64,000 nucleotides of DNA from Epiperipatus broadwayi (lineage: Eukaryota; Onychophora; Udeonychophora; Euonychophora; Peripatidae). Position 1 is the first letter of the stretch. Each line of letters begins with the position of its first letter. The position numbers and the translations under genes were made by a program. Below, piece by piece: positions 48,770 through 61,324 of the stretch. The stretch spans positions 186,001 to 250,000 of the forward strand of contig JAQFVV010006629.1 of the NCBI GenBank assembly GCA_028023455.1. Reading direction: 5' to 3'. The notes beneath the pieces are model-generated. The model was not told the origin of the DNA, did not search any database, and saw only the letters and a list, made by a program, of their open reading frames with translations.

Positions 48770-49930
48770 ATAAAAAATATTTCTGATCATAAATTAATAT
48801 CATCTTTTTTTGTTATCTTGTGTTAAAAATGTCCAGATTTGTCTGAGTTTAATGCAAAAATGATGATGTTTAGTAAAAATGGAAGATTGAAATTTGTTGA
48901 AACAAATTGTGACTTAAATTAGTTCATTCTGAGATAGACCAGCAAACATTGTAAATGATTATAAGAAAAAAGAAGAAATACCTCAAAATCACAGTGAAAA
49001 ATCTTCCATTCCCTAAAATTCAGCTATTATTAATACCTGAGAAAATTATTAAGTGGTTCTATAAATTTTCACAACTATAATGGAATCATAAAGACTAACT
49101 TTTTTAAATTTAAAATAACATAATTATTAATTAAAATTAAAGCGACCTAAATCCATTTATTTTTCCCACCAATCAATAAATTGTCATTGTATAACAAGTT
49201 ATATTTGTTCATTATCTATATTAGCATTATTATTAATTTTAATAATTTTGCCCCCAACTTCCACATGTAATTTTATCTTTATTATTTTTATTTTTATAAT
49301 TTTTTATTATTATAGCTATAAAACTGAACATCATGAAGGATTTTACAATTTGCTACTCTATAATGGTATCTGAATCACATTTGCCCCACCTTTTTTTTTG
49401 CTTTTTTTTTTTTAAATAAAAAAATATATTCATGGCAGTTGTCTCTCTGTCCCTTTATAATCTTGGAAAATAAATTATTTAATACTATTTTTAAAGAAAA
49501 AGATACCATTGTTACCATTTTATTATTAATAAAAAGATTGAGGTGGGATGGAGAGGAGATGCACATATATTATTGATATCATCTCATAGATATTTGAATA
49601 AGATTTCTAATATTGTGATCTGAAATGCACATATAATATCAGTGCCATTTGGCAAACATTTTAAATGAGACTTGTGATGATGATAATTTATTCTTGTTTG
49701 AAAGATATATTTTTGGTATTTTTTTTTTTTTTAAAGTTTCCCTCTTCCATTTTGCAATTAATAAAAAGAAAAAAGTATGATTGCTTGTTTATATTGGATA
49801 GTCTCAAATGTACTCTATTTATTTATTTTTTAATAAATAAGCATTTAATTGTTGATAACCACTACACAGTCCAATAAATCATTTGTAATTATTATTATTA
49901 TTTTTTTAAGATAAAAAAATAAATTATTCA
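48770..49930. other. No recognisable feature
   Basis: AT-rich sequence with poly-T stretches (49388-49415); short frames have no recognisable content. Confidence 0.45.
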
Positions 49931-49945
49931 GTAATCTATATACTT

Positions 49946-50047
49946 TTTTTTTCATGTGTCATAGCATCAGCTGGGAAGCGAACCCACTAACCTGGGACAA
50001 CTGCTTGTGAGGCAGCTGTGCTGACCTCGACCACCAATGCTTGACTA
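49946..50047 (-). repeat. Very short tRNA-derived SINE, copy 2, with target duplication
   Basis: Minus strand: TAGTCAAGCATTGG, A-box relic TGGTCGAGGTCAG, an anticodon-type stem CTGC-CTCACAA-GCAG, a long variable-type region, B-box GGTTCGCTTCC, then CTGATGCTATGACAC and an A tail. GCATTGG and CTGATGC pair as a 7-bp acceptor stem. It is flanked by gtaatctatatactt (49931-49945) and gcaatctatatactt (50048-50062), a 14/15 direct repeat, which is good evidence for LINE-mediated retroposition. The same leader and tail as the copy at 30144-30255 define a small SINE family about 100 bases long. Confidence 0.75.
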
Positions 50048-51192
50048 GCAATCTATATACTTAAGTACCAATTTAATACCAATAACATATATGTTCTGAA
50101 ATTCACAAATACAATTACATCAATATTAAATTAACTATCATACTAGCCCAAAAAATAAAGAATACAATTTTTTTTTGATGCATTTATTAATGAAAAAGTT
50201 GAATTATTAAAAGAAATCAGATCAAAATGTTTATTTACATATTATGCAATTACCTATAGCTCATATTGATTTTCAAATACTAATTATATTGCTTCTCAGG
50301 TTTGCACTATATATAAAACCCCCAAAGTGATAATTCTATAAAGCTAAAAATTTATTTAAAAAAAAAAGAGAAAGAGAACAAAAAAATTAGTAATTTTTAT
50401 TGGTCATTCATTTCATTATTGAACAAAAAAAATGTGGCAAATATGCAATCAATTTTATATTAGTGCATATATATATATATATATGGTCAAAAGGCACAGT
50501 TTGTTTTATTTTTTAGATTGTTAATACTATTTAAATTTAATTTATCTTTAATTAATAATCTTTTTAAAGTAACAAGTAAAGGAATATTGTAATTAAGTGC
50601 AAAACAGTAAATTTTTCTATAATAAAAAATATTATTTTTGACAAAGAATTTAAAGTTTTTTTCATTACATAATTTTTTTAAAAAAATTGATGTATAATGA
50701 ATTGTACCATAAGTAAATTGAAAATAAATACAATTTAGTTAATCCTAATTTTTTATATAATATTTTCACAGTAAAGACATTGCAAAGCAAAAAATCAAGA
50801 TTTGTCATTTTGTGTTTTAATACAACTTTGATCTCATAATAAAGTGCACAAAGGAAATTAGAAAATGTGCATTAAATTAGTGAAAATATGTTTTTTTTTT
50901 ATTTGCTTTACTTTGATTTAAATATGTTGCTCACAATAGAAAATATTTAAATTTAACTCCACAACCAAATAAAAAATATATACAGATGTAATTTTAAAAA
51001 AAAAAAGTTCCAATAACATAAAGTGCTTAAAAAATAAATAGATTAGAAAATGTACTTTATATTAATTTATTTTATTTTTTACTTGCTTTAATTTTAACTT
51101 ATTGAATTAAACTGTTTGAATTGAATAAAATGGTTAAAATTATTGTTTAAAAATGCACTTTTATTGTACTTATTATTAAACCATTCATATAT

Positions 51193-51469
51193 AAATACAA
51201 TTTATCCAAACCACTTTTAACATTTCTTAGCAAAAGCCTTTTATTGTACATATATACATACACCTTGCATTTTGACTGTCCTGCAGTCTTCTTCAGAGCC
51301 AGTTTATTTTAATCTTTTAAAAATAAAAAGTTTTTTTTCTTTTAAAAGATTAAAGCAAACTAGCTTTGAAGAAGACTGCAGGATAGTTGAAATGTAAGGT
51401 GTATGTATATATGTACAATAAAAGGCTTTTGCTAAAAAATGTTAAAAGTGATTTGGATAAATTGTATTT
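51193..51469. repeat. Long, well-preserved palindromic fold-back element
   Basis: Arms of about 130 bases (51193-51323 and 51340-51469) are inverted copies with few mismatches around a loop of about 16-20 bases. Each arm carries, in outward order, 'ttttaaaagattaaa', a 'ctgaagaagactgcagga' stretch (intact in the left arm; 'tttgaagaagactgcagga' in the right), a 'gtgtatgtatatatgta' run, 'caataaaaggctttt', and 'agtg(a/g)tttggataaattg'. No coding content. The 'ctgaaga ... agtc gaaa' order resembles a minimal hammerhead. Confidence 0.8.
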
Positions 51470-52049
51470 TTTACAAGATATAGCAAAATAAAGGAAAGGG
51501 TAATTTTGGTAAAATTTCTGAAACAGTTTATATATTGTATTTATAACAGAAGTTAGTATTTTTGTATAACTTGATATCTTTCATATTTATTGAAAATCAT
51601 TGGGTGTTTCCCTCAGTATATAGGATTTTTTTATACCATAAATTCTGCAGTACAACTTTTATTGATTTTTTTAATTTACAAAAGATCTGAAGAGGTCAGT
51701 ATTTTATGGACAGATGACAAAATTAATCATCTTTATTGTTCTTGAAGAAAAGACTTAAGTGTTTCTTTTTTCTTGACCATCACCTGTCGAAATTGGCATG
51801 ATGTTAAAGGTTTTTTTTTCAAATATTTTAATAATTATAAAGCAAATATCAGATTTTTAAATAAAATTTAATAGATTTATCACAAATCCACTTTCATTTG
51901 TTCATATTAAAAAAAATCTTAAAGAAGAATTAATTCATTTTCTTAAAGTGTTTACACTAATATTGTTGGTGACATCTATGACATTTGTTGTTATTTAGAA
52001 GTCAGTTTTTAAATATTCATTTATAAAATCAAATTAAAAAATAGTAATT

Positions 52050-52260
52050 TATTTAAAACTTTCCTAATACAAACAACTTGTTAGTAATAACCCAAACAGA
52101 CAACACAGGTTTGTATGTTATTACTAACAAGTTGTTTGTATTTGGAAAGTTTTAAATAAAGTTTAAAATTTCCTATACATTCAACATTCATTCATGGATG
52201 ATGGAAATAGTCCAACATATCTTCTCTAATAATATAGCATCACCACAAACTTTCATATAA
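52050..52260 (+). repeat. Dispersed repeat with fold-back start (related to 38855-39010)
   Basis: The first 42 bases ('aaaactttcctaatacaaac' to 'gttagtaataac') recur inverted at 52118-52160, separated by about 26 bases. From 52118 the sequence continues as the same repeat found on the minus strand at 38855-39010. The fold-back therefore looks like a repeat copy with its end duplicated in inverse. Confidence 0.65.
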
Positions 52261-52429
52261 AAAATAATCAATTCAATTTATTGACTTCTAGTATAAAATA
52301 AAGAGTTTATGCAGAAATGAAAGGTTAAGAATTTTCAAAACCTTTCACTTAATAGAACAATAAAAAATATCAGAATTTGAAAGTGTTAATAACATTCTTA
52401 ATAAAATATTTATTAATTTTTTTTTCATT

Positions 52430-52640
52430 GATTCTCAATGCCCTGTGCAATTTAATGCAGTGTTAGGCTGGACTGCCTCAAAACTAAATATTTCAGAATT
52501 GATTCTCAACTGAGTAATATTTTTAAAAAAAATCTCACTTCAGCCAATTGAAGAAAACTTTTACTCATTTCTGTTATTAGGGTGCTTCATAGTCACATGG
52601 CCTTCAAGCAAACTAATCCTATAATTATTACCATATATTT
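52430..52640 (+). repeat. Dispersed SINE-like repeat, copy 1
   Basis: 'cagaattgattctcaactg' followed by an A/T stretch, then 'gggtgcttcatagtcaca' and 'tggccttcaagcaaactaat', is matched in the same order at 63338-63430 ('caagatcgattcttaactg', 'gatgtgctcatatatcat', 'cacatgacctcccaagaaag'). A degenerate B-box-like gattctc is present, which hints at a tRNA-derived SINE, but no clear head or tail is visible. Confidence 0.4.
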
Positions 52641-53607
52641 GTTTTAAGGTATAAACTTTTTCTTTAAAAAAAGATATTCAAAGTTTACAATATATTTTGA
52701 ATCTGTGGCAATTCTTATTGTAAGAAACCATTATAATTGTTTATTTTTTACATGATATTTTTGATTTATGATAAATTTTGAGAAATCAGTGGCCTACAAT
52801 TTGGAGTAAAGATGTACTTTTTAAACTTTTTTTTTCATCATTATAATTATTTTATTTGTTCAATTTTTAGAATCTACAGTAGAATCAAGAATCAATTTCA
52901 GAATAAGGATATTCGATGTATACCAAGAATTATTTTTAATAACATTTGAGAACAAATTTGTTTATTTATTTTGTTGTTTTTTATTTTAATGTTTTTAATC
53001 ACAAGTTTGCTAGGAAAATAGTGAAATTCCTGCAAAAAGTTTAGATTTAAAACTTTATTAAATATTAGAATTTATTAAGTAAATATAAAAATGGTAATTA
53101 GAAAAAAAAAAAAAATTCTTTTGTTTATTTTTGTAAATGTTTGTATTTTTATGATAATCACCACAGTGTCTTATCTGAATGGAAAAATGCAGGAAATGTA
53201 ATGAAATTCAAATAAAATTATTGAATGAAGTATAAAGAAAGATGAGTAAATCAATTAATATTTGTATTATAATTTATGGCTTAAGAGAATGACATAAGAT
53301 TTTTTTTTATTAATTGCATGTATATTTAAAAAAAATAATGGTTTAATGGACATTTATAGTAAATTAAACATTGATATTTGAAGAATAGTTTGGATTGAGA
53401 AAGTATAGAGGAATAAAAATTATAGCTGGAGTGATAATTATTTTCAGAGAAATATATAGAAAGAGAAATTAATTTTTGGTTTATTAATGTTGAAAAGTCA
53501 AGTAATAGAATAAATCGGGATATTTTTTTGAATCTTTTTAAAAATAAGGCTGTATATGGAATGAAGAGAAATTTTTTAGGCTTATGTAAGAAAAGCGTTG
53601 CCTTGCA

Positions 53608-53668
53608 TGGTTTGGTGCATTGGTAGAGTATCAGACTCTGGAGCATAAGATCCTCAGATTGATTTAAA
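53608..53668 (+). repeat. Degenerate tRNA-like sequence
   Basis: 'ggtgcattggtagagtatc' resembles an A-box region, followed by 'agactctggagcataagatc' (anticodon-arm-like) and 'ctcagattgattta' in the place of a B-box (GGTTCGATTC changed at several positions). Likely a decayed tRNA-derived SINE head; not a functional tRNA. Confidence 0.35.
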
Positions 53669-53669
53669 T

Positions 53670-56600
53670 ATAGACATTGTCAAGTATAAAAAATTCAACT
53701 ATTTTTAATAGTATTAATAAGATTTTAAATAGTCTTTTTAAAAATAGTTACATAAAAACAGGAGTATAAGACAATGTTGTATATTTCAGGTTTTTTTAAA
53801 TATTTATTTAGACGAATTGCTAAATATAATTTTGGTTTAGAAAAGCTCATTTCATTTTTTTGGGGGATAGGACAGTGCAGTGAAGTTAGAATTTGTTATA
53901 TTTCGTTCCAAGCTTCTACCTTTTGTTGATAAACATTGCTTAGGATAGAATTCTTGTTGTTTATTGTAATGCATAGGCACAATTCTTTTCAAAATGCACA
54001 CATACATGTAACACAAATGCTTTTTTATATGTATTGTGAGCCTTTAAAAAAAAAAAAAAGGAGCAAGTACACCTATCTTGAATAACTATTACCAATAATT
54101 ATTTATAATCTATTATTAATTTTATACATTAATAATTATGTACAAACTGGTCATTTAAAAATTATAACTTTAACGATTCTTAACAATACTGACATAATCA
54201 CACTGTAAAATATATATATATAAGTCCGAAAATCACCATTAAGTTTTAATTGTTGTTTGTCATCCATTCATTAAATACACAGATAATAAAATGACATCAT
54301 AATTGAAACAAGAAAAACGTGAACTTAAATGGACATGAATAGATATATAGAACTGTTAACAGATAGAGAGGAATAAAACATTTTTTTTTCTCTTCTTAAA
54401 AATAAAAGGGAGATTCAAATATAACACTGATTAGTCAATACATTTTTGAGTAAAATATAAGTTTGAACTCGCCACTCAAAGCCATTCAACAGCTATCAGT
54501 AAAATATCACATCTCTAAAGATAATAATTTCGGAGAATAAAGAAAAAACTGTGCTTATAATTACGAATAGACAATATATGTAAAAATATACTTTACAAAT
54601 ATCAAAAAAATATTTTTTGTAATCCAATTGAATCTGAACATTAAAAAATAATCAACCACTTCATCTTATTTAGAGGATTGTGCAAAATAAAACTATGTTA
54701 TCAAGTTTCGATAGAACCAATAACTTCAATTAAAATTCTAACATGGTTACGCAATTATGATCAGCTAGAAGGGAATAAACATCTTAGAGATGGAATGTTA
54801 ATCATACTACCATAATATCAAATCTGATTATAATGAAAAGCAATTACTACCTATCTGTGTTAAACATCAAATAAAAATGAACTATCACAAACCAGAGGAA
54901 ATCTTTAGATGGAATTTTTTTATTGTAAATGAAAGAATGGAGTCGCCATTTAGAAATTTGAATATTGAATAATATTTTTGAAAGATGAAAAAGACGGGAT
55001 CCGGATCCTTAAATTAAAATTTATTTCATTCGTCAATATGAATTGTTTATAAATCAATCCTTATGCTTGACTACACAAGATTAACATCATATATATGATT
55101 CTCTGTTGTATATATTTTTTTATTTCATTATTTTCTTTTTTTTAATAATAGGGCAAGCTTCATTGAACTATAAGCTGAATTCATTGATATCTATTGATCA
55201 TTAATAAAATATAAAGGCCCCAAGTTAACTTAATAGCCACTGTGACTATCTACAGACTTAAAAGGGTAGGATTTATTATTCTACCTAATTTTAAATATAA
55301 ACACCATGACGATTACAATGTTTTATTATAAATATAATTCGTTTGTTGTAATTAAAGTATTAGTTAATTTTTCTTTTTTGTTATTCGGAATGAATGATTA
55401 ATATTCTTGTATAAGTGATCTACTCTATCATATTTTAACATCATCGATAATAGATTTTAAAATAAAAGATAATATTCAATTTATATCTTTATGATATTAT
55501 ATCATAGGGATAGGAAAATCAATTATAATGTATAGATCAGTGTTTGAAAGAAGAGCCAAATTTATTTTGTTACAATATTGAATTAGTAAATTTGGATAAG
55601 GAATAACTATCACTCATAACAGTATATTATATAGCTTATTATATAATAGAGATGCAAAAACAAAGGATGACCATATTTTATTCCATTTTTTGTTCATATA
55701 TTTTTTTTATTAAATAATTCATATTATGTTTAAATGATAATTATTATAAATCATTTGTGATTATTTATCTATTTTGCAATTCATCATATCCCAACACACT
55801 ATACATACATATATAATTGGTATACAAGCAAGATATAATCATACCCCTGAACTAGAACTCATGTATATTCTTCCTGAGTTCGAATTTTGTGGAATAGCAA
55901 GAGTAGATTAAAGGGTACATATCAATAGGCAAATAAAATGAATTTTCTACTGTTTTACTATAATAATTTCATAATTATATTAATGGAGTTAATTTATGTC
56001 ATCCTGTTGTCCATGACATTTGATAATAAGGTTATTTTGTCTATCTATAACAGGTTTTCATAAATGCTCACCCCATTATATGTACTACCCGAAACAAAGG
56101 GATTATTAAATGAGGATTTAGTAGCATTTATGTTTCCCCTGTTATAGTATGTATAAACAAACTTTTAAAAAATAATAATATAATTATTAATAAAAAATAT
56201 GGGATGTACTTACATATATTTTACCAAGTGTGTGTTCATTCATGCATTAACCAAAGGAAAAGAATATGAAAAAAAAAAGTAACTATCATATTTTTATTTT
56301 TAAAATAATGTAAACTGGATGATTTTTTTTTTCCAATAACTTTTTCTCTTAATAAAAACATAGTAGACTAATCTAATAAGAAATTAGGATCTCTTTTATT
56401 TTTTAAGTCAGTATTATCTTTAAGTAAGTTTTAAAATTTTGTAAAACTTCTAGAAAATAACTTATGCAAATACTGCACATCAAATTCGGGAAAGATAATA
56501 AGCAAAGAATAAAATGTATGTGTGTTCAACATAAACTGGAAAAAAATTATTAATGTGTATAATCGTGCACAGCCTGGAGGGGGTGGGGGGGGGTGGCTGG

Positions 56601-57380
56601 AATATAAAATTTGCAAATTTTATTGTTTTTTATTTACATTTTTGTTTGTTTGTTTACATTTTTCTTTGGATAATGTATAATTGAAATCGCATAATTAGAT
56701 ACAGCATAATTTATGGTTGGTTCAACACTACTTTGAAATAATGAGAATGAGTTTAATAAAATATAACTAAAACAAAAGCAACAATTAGGGCTGGAGGTGA
56801 TAAAAAATGAAAAAAATGATAGGTAGTCAAATTGTCATGTTGTAATAAAAAAATTATTTTATTTTATAACAAGATTTGAGAAATAGACTTATTAGAATTG
56901 TTTTGTTTAGTTTATAGCTTGTACTTAGAACAAAGAAATAGAAAAATTGGAAGCTTTTGAGAACATTTTTTTCAGGTCACATATGATTATATTATTTATA
57001 TAAAAAAGATCTCAATAACCATGATCAATACATGACTGTAACTTTTTTATGGTTTTAATCCACTAATCATTCTTAAGCCTTTTTTCAGTCATTGTACTTG
57101 CTTCATATCCATTTTAGTATTCAGCCAAATAGGGAATCCTTCATTTTTTTTAAATCTAATCATTTACAATATATCAATGAAGCAAACAGGTTTTTTTTTT
57201 TTTTTACTGAATCCAAAAACAACCTTATTCATGTTTATAACACATCATCATCTTGAAAATCTAAACTGATATTTTTAATGCTTAGCTTTCTACAAATACG
57301 TTTGAGCAATAATTTATTCATTATTATTTTTTTTTTAAAGCAATGTTTTCCACAATACACCACTTACATATACACACATT
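53670..57380. other. No recognisable feature apart from a G-run
   Basis: AT-rich. A G-rich tract 'ggagggggtgggggggggtgg' type lies at 56576-56597. A BamHI-like doubled 'ggatccggatcc' stands at about 54998. No coding frame is supported. Confidence 0.4.
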
Positions 57381-57389
57381 TTAAAAATA

Positions 57390-58870
57390 TATATTCATCT
57401 ACTGTGTCATGACAGTATGCACTAAATTAATATACACTACTTCAATTATATGCTGCTCCCTTTCCCACAAAAATGTAAATAAATAAAAAATATAAACTTT
57501 TAAAATTAAAAAATTTCATAAATTTTATGAGACTATATAATTATAATACAACAGCAGTTATTTTTTCACTTTGGACCAAATCCAACTTTTCAAATACTAC
57601 AATTTAAATGTACACAATTTCGTTATTAATCATGTTTCTTGAGACTCCATTGAAGCATATAAGCCCACCCCCCTATCACAGGTATGATATAGTTTTCATG
57701 AATAAAATGTTTTTCTAAGCTTAGAGCTAGAAGCTTTACATAATTTAAGAGAATTTGTACTTTTTTTAAGTGATAAAATGAAACCTACTGATTTATTATT
57801 GCTGAGAAAAAAAAAACAAATGTTTTTTTGAATTGCATCAGAAAACTTAAAGTTTGATATGAAGAGTTTAGTCAAGAATCTTAAATAGACAATCAGTCTT
57901 AAAAACATCAAAGTAATTGGAGACAAGAATACTTCTATGTTACTATAATGGTCAACTATAATAATATAATTTATTTGTCCATAATGTTGTCACAATACAT
58001 AAATAAATAATCTTTTTTTGATTGATTATTTATTTATATGTTTCCATAGGACCTAGAAAATATTTTCTAGAGCAAGTGGGTTGTTCTGACAAATCATTGG
58101 TTTCAGAAGATCAAAATATGGCACTCTCCTGCCCATTTTATTTTTTTAACAATATAATACAATAAGTTTGTATTATTTTTTGAATAAATGTGAATGGGGG
58201 GACATACACAAAATATATATATGTAAATATGTTCTTTTAATTTATTATTAACTGCATTATTTTTTAATTTTATTTATACTATAATATTAATTTGCATAAA
58301 AGTATCTTTGTTATATATATATATAATGAAAATCTACCGCACTAGAATTATTTAATCTCTTATTTCTAAATAAATGAAAGAATAAAGGTACATAGAAATA
58401 GGGTTAGAAATAAATATCTTAGTTCTGCTTTGTATATCCATGAAAAAGATACTGGCCACACTATTAATTTTAATGAAGCTAAGAAATAAAAAAAAAGAAT
58501 TAAAGAATCTTTATTATTAAAAATTTATGATTCTGAAGCAATTAACTTATTTAAAAGTTAATTTAATATTAAGGGTGTATGGCAAGTAAATGGCATTGTG
58601 AGTAATGTTTAATGTTATTTTATAGTTCTTTACACTTAAGAAGTCTGGTTGAGTTGTGAATGTGGGGTAATTTTGATTATTTATTGACTAGTTTACCTTT
58701 ATGCTTTTAATGTTTATGTATATGTGTGTGACAGTTGAAAAATACTGTGCACTTACAGAAGCATACCGTAAACAATATATTGTAAATAAAATACAAATTA
58801 TTATTCACTATAAATATATACTATAAGGCTTGAAACAAAATATAATATTGAAGTTGCAGTCCAATGATAA
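57390..58870 (+). repeat. Long unclassified dispersed repeat, copy 2
   Basis: Collinear with 34660-35560 in several blocks (see that entry), spread over a longer span here because of insertions. The minus-strand frame at 57696-57926 has no recognisable domain. Low-level similarity and lack of termini make the limits uncertain. Confidence 0.45.
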
Positions 58871-58917
58871 GTTAACTATTCCTAATCAAATTTAAGTAAG
58901 TCAACCAATCAACTTTC
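58871..58917 (+). repeat. Direct repeat of about 46 bp (partner at 59611-59658)
   Basis: 'gttaactattcctaatcaaa' and 'tttaagtaagtcaaccaatc' here match 'attaactactcctaatcaaa' and 'tttaaatagatcaatcaatc' at 59611, with a few mismatches. The pair brackets the fold-back element at 59053-59355. It could be an old duplication or the ends of a composite repeat. Confidence 0.5.
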
Positions 58918-59052
58918 ACAATACAATTGTTTTGCAAAATATATGCTGTTCATCAGCTGCCTTAATGATTCATTGCTAGTCTTCTGACATAATATATAAA
59001 GTTCTATCTTCTATTTGGAAGGTAATAAACTCTCCTCACTAGCATCATATAT

Positions 59053-59355
59053 AATATTAAATCAGTGATGTTAAATGCAAGGATACTCTTCATTCCAGAC
59101 ATACGATAAAGAATTTGAGAAAATATGAATGACCATCTTTTGTTTTGAAATGAGAGTGAGAAAATATTAAGTCATTCACTTTAATATTTTAAATCATTCA
59201 GTTTAATATATTCATGCTCTCATTTAAAAACACTTCAGAGTGACTATATAAGTGCATTTAGGTTTGAAAATAAGATGGTGGTTCTTATTTTCTCAGTCTT
59301 TATTTTGTGGCTGGAATAAGAGTATCCTCACATTTAACATTACTGATTTAATATT
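59053..59355. mobile_element. Fold-back MITE with about 100-bp inverted arms
   Basis: The left arm 'aatattaaatcagtgatg', 'ttaaatgcaaggatactctt', 'cattccag' is matched by the reverse complement of the right arm 'aatattaaatcagtaatg', 'ttaaatgtgaggatactctt', 'attccag'. Similarity continues inward through 'gagaaaata' and 'accatctt'. The outer 47 bases are about 90% identical. No coding content. Confidence 0.75.
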
Positions 59356-60589
59356 ATGTACAGCTCTACAATCTGATACTGTGCTAGTAAAATTCATTGA
59401 TCATTACAAAGTTCTTTTTTATAAATAGCAAACTAAAGACCAATGAAATTTTGAAACATGAAGCATCTATGAAACAGTCTTTATGTATTAAACAGTTTAA
59501 CATTGTGGCAATTTAATTAGCATTAGATAGAATTGAAAATAACTACCTATTAGTAAATCCATTATATAATAAACCAAAAATGCATAATGCTAATTTGGAA
59601 ATAATATTAAATTAACTACTCCTAATCAAATTTAAATAGATCAATCAATCAATTTATGGTGGCATTACACCTCTAATTATGATTGCATCACTAATATTTG
59701 AAAATTTACTTCTAATTGATCTTTAATATTTATAAAAAAATAAATAAATCTTTATACATTTCATTGATTCATTAGGCAATTAATTGTGAATGTTTATTAT
59801 CCAAAAATATTGTACTGATTGGGCTGGCTTGTTTTTGTCTATATATATGTTTCATATATATGTTTTCATACTGTCTTTCTACATATATGTATATACCCTA
59901 TATATTTGTATAATCATTATATAGGCATCTCTTTATGTATGTTTATACATACACAGCAATATAAAACAATCAATATCTACATATCCATAATGTATAATCA
60001 TTTCTTCCTATATATGTGCACACAACCATATGTTATGAATTTACAGATAGGTGATTAAGTTCTGCAATAAAATAAAAATCTATATACTACAATAAATTAC
60101 TTTTCTAATTTTCATAGTTATAATATTTGTTTTCTCCAGCTTCAGTTTTAGCCTCCATAACTCATTTTCATCTGCTGTATAGTTATTATATATATAATCG
60201 GCCCCAATTAAACATCCTTTATTCTCTTTTGTTAGTTTTTTTTTTCATTGTTCATTTAAATATACATTCATATTTATATGTATACACATAGATGCATAAA
60301 CGCTCACAAGTGTTTGCATATATATTTATATGGATTTTTTTTAACTTCAAACTTTTGGTGAACCTCTATTAATCAATTTATATTTTTGTTCCCTGCAATA
60401 GTGTCTTCTCAAATAGGGAAAAAATAAAATAAAACTACATTGTTTCTTTCACTAAGAAAATATTAATCTCGAAAATGACTTCATAAAACATCTGATCAAC
60501 TTTAAAATTAAATTTTAATTTATTGTATCATAATGTGGGATCTTTATTAATAACATTTTTTTTTAATGAGTTTTTCCCTTTGCTTTTTC

Positions 60590-61320
60590 CTTGACTCTCT
60601 TTCTCTTGTTGCTTAGCAACAAGTAAGAAATGCTTTAAATTACTTTCACAAACTTTCAAAGAATATTTTATAGTAGATAGGAAAAATGTATTAACAAGAA
60701 AAGAATCGTGGCATATTGATGATCGAGATTTGATAATAAAAACTTCAGATCAATTTCTAAAACGTGTGCATGCATATGTGCGTAACATTTGTATTTTTCC
60801 CGTTCTATTTGGTATGATTTATTTTCAATTATCAAAAAATATATTATTAAAAGTGGGATTTAAAAAAAATCACTGCCTATTATAAGTATCGAGTTCTTTT
60901 TCATTTATCAGTTTATGTATTTGCTTATAAACTGAAACGAAGCAGAATTGTGTTTTTTAAAAAAGAAGAAATTCCCCCTCTCCCTTTCCTTTTTTATCGC
61001 AAATCCTAAAATGTGGATTTTTGATTCTGACGAATATTTTATTTTACTTAGGCCTAGAGATTTGAGCATGCTCTTTGTGGAAGCTGAGCATATCATTTTA
61101 AGAGCCTCGCTCAGAATTCCGCACATTGTGAATGATAAACAGGATTCAACACGCCATTCTCAGAGTTTCCAACTGGAAAGGTTGGGACTATTAATATTTG
61201 ATTGAGAATTTAGCCAAGATTTGATTTGTTGGATAAATATTTTTTCTTCCCTTTATTTGTGGAAAATGGAAAATATGAATTCGTGGCTGGGGAGAAGAAT
61301 GTCCCAAGGGGTATGTTCAT
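60590..61320. other. Locally less AT-rich island, possible exon or regulatory region
   Basis: Contains 'ccctctccctttccttttt', 'taggcctagagatttgagc', 'agagcctcgctcagaattcc' and 'tggctggggagaagaatg', in contrast with the AT-rich surroundings. An 85-codon plus frame (60948-61205) and a 72-codon minus frame (61126-60908) overlap here; neither contains a domain I know. No splice structure can be proved. If a host exon exists in the window, this is the best place to look. Confidence 0.3.
60605..60623. promoter_or_regulatory. RFX X-box-like palindrome
   Basis: CTTGTTGCTTAGCAACAAG is a perfect 19-base palindrome about a central T. Its core GTTGCT-T-AGCAAC has two RFX half-sites with one base between, the X-box form bound by RFX factors at many ciliary gene promoters. 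It stands at the edge of a locally less AT-rich segment (60590-61320). Function is inference; one palindrome of this length by chance in 64 kb is unlikely but not impossible. Confidence 0.35.
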
Positions 61321-61324
61321 AAAA

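Noticed and set aside
53326-53646. 106-codon minus frame
   Set aside because: Low-complexity phenylalanine/leucine/serine composition expected by chance in AT-rich DNA; overlaps a degenerate tRNA-like sequence.
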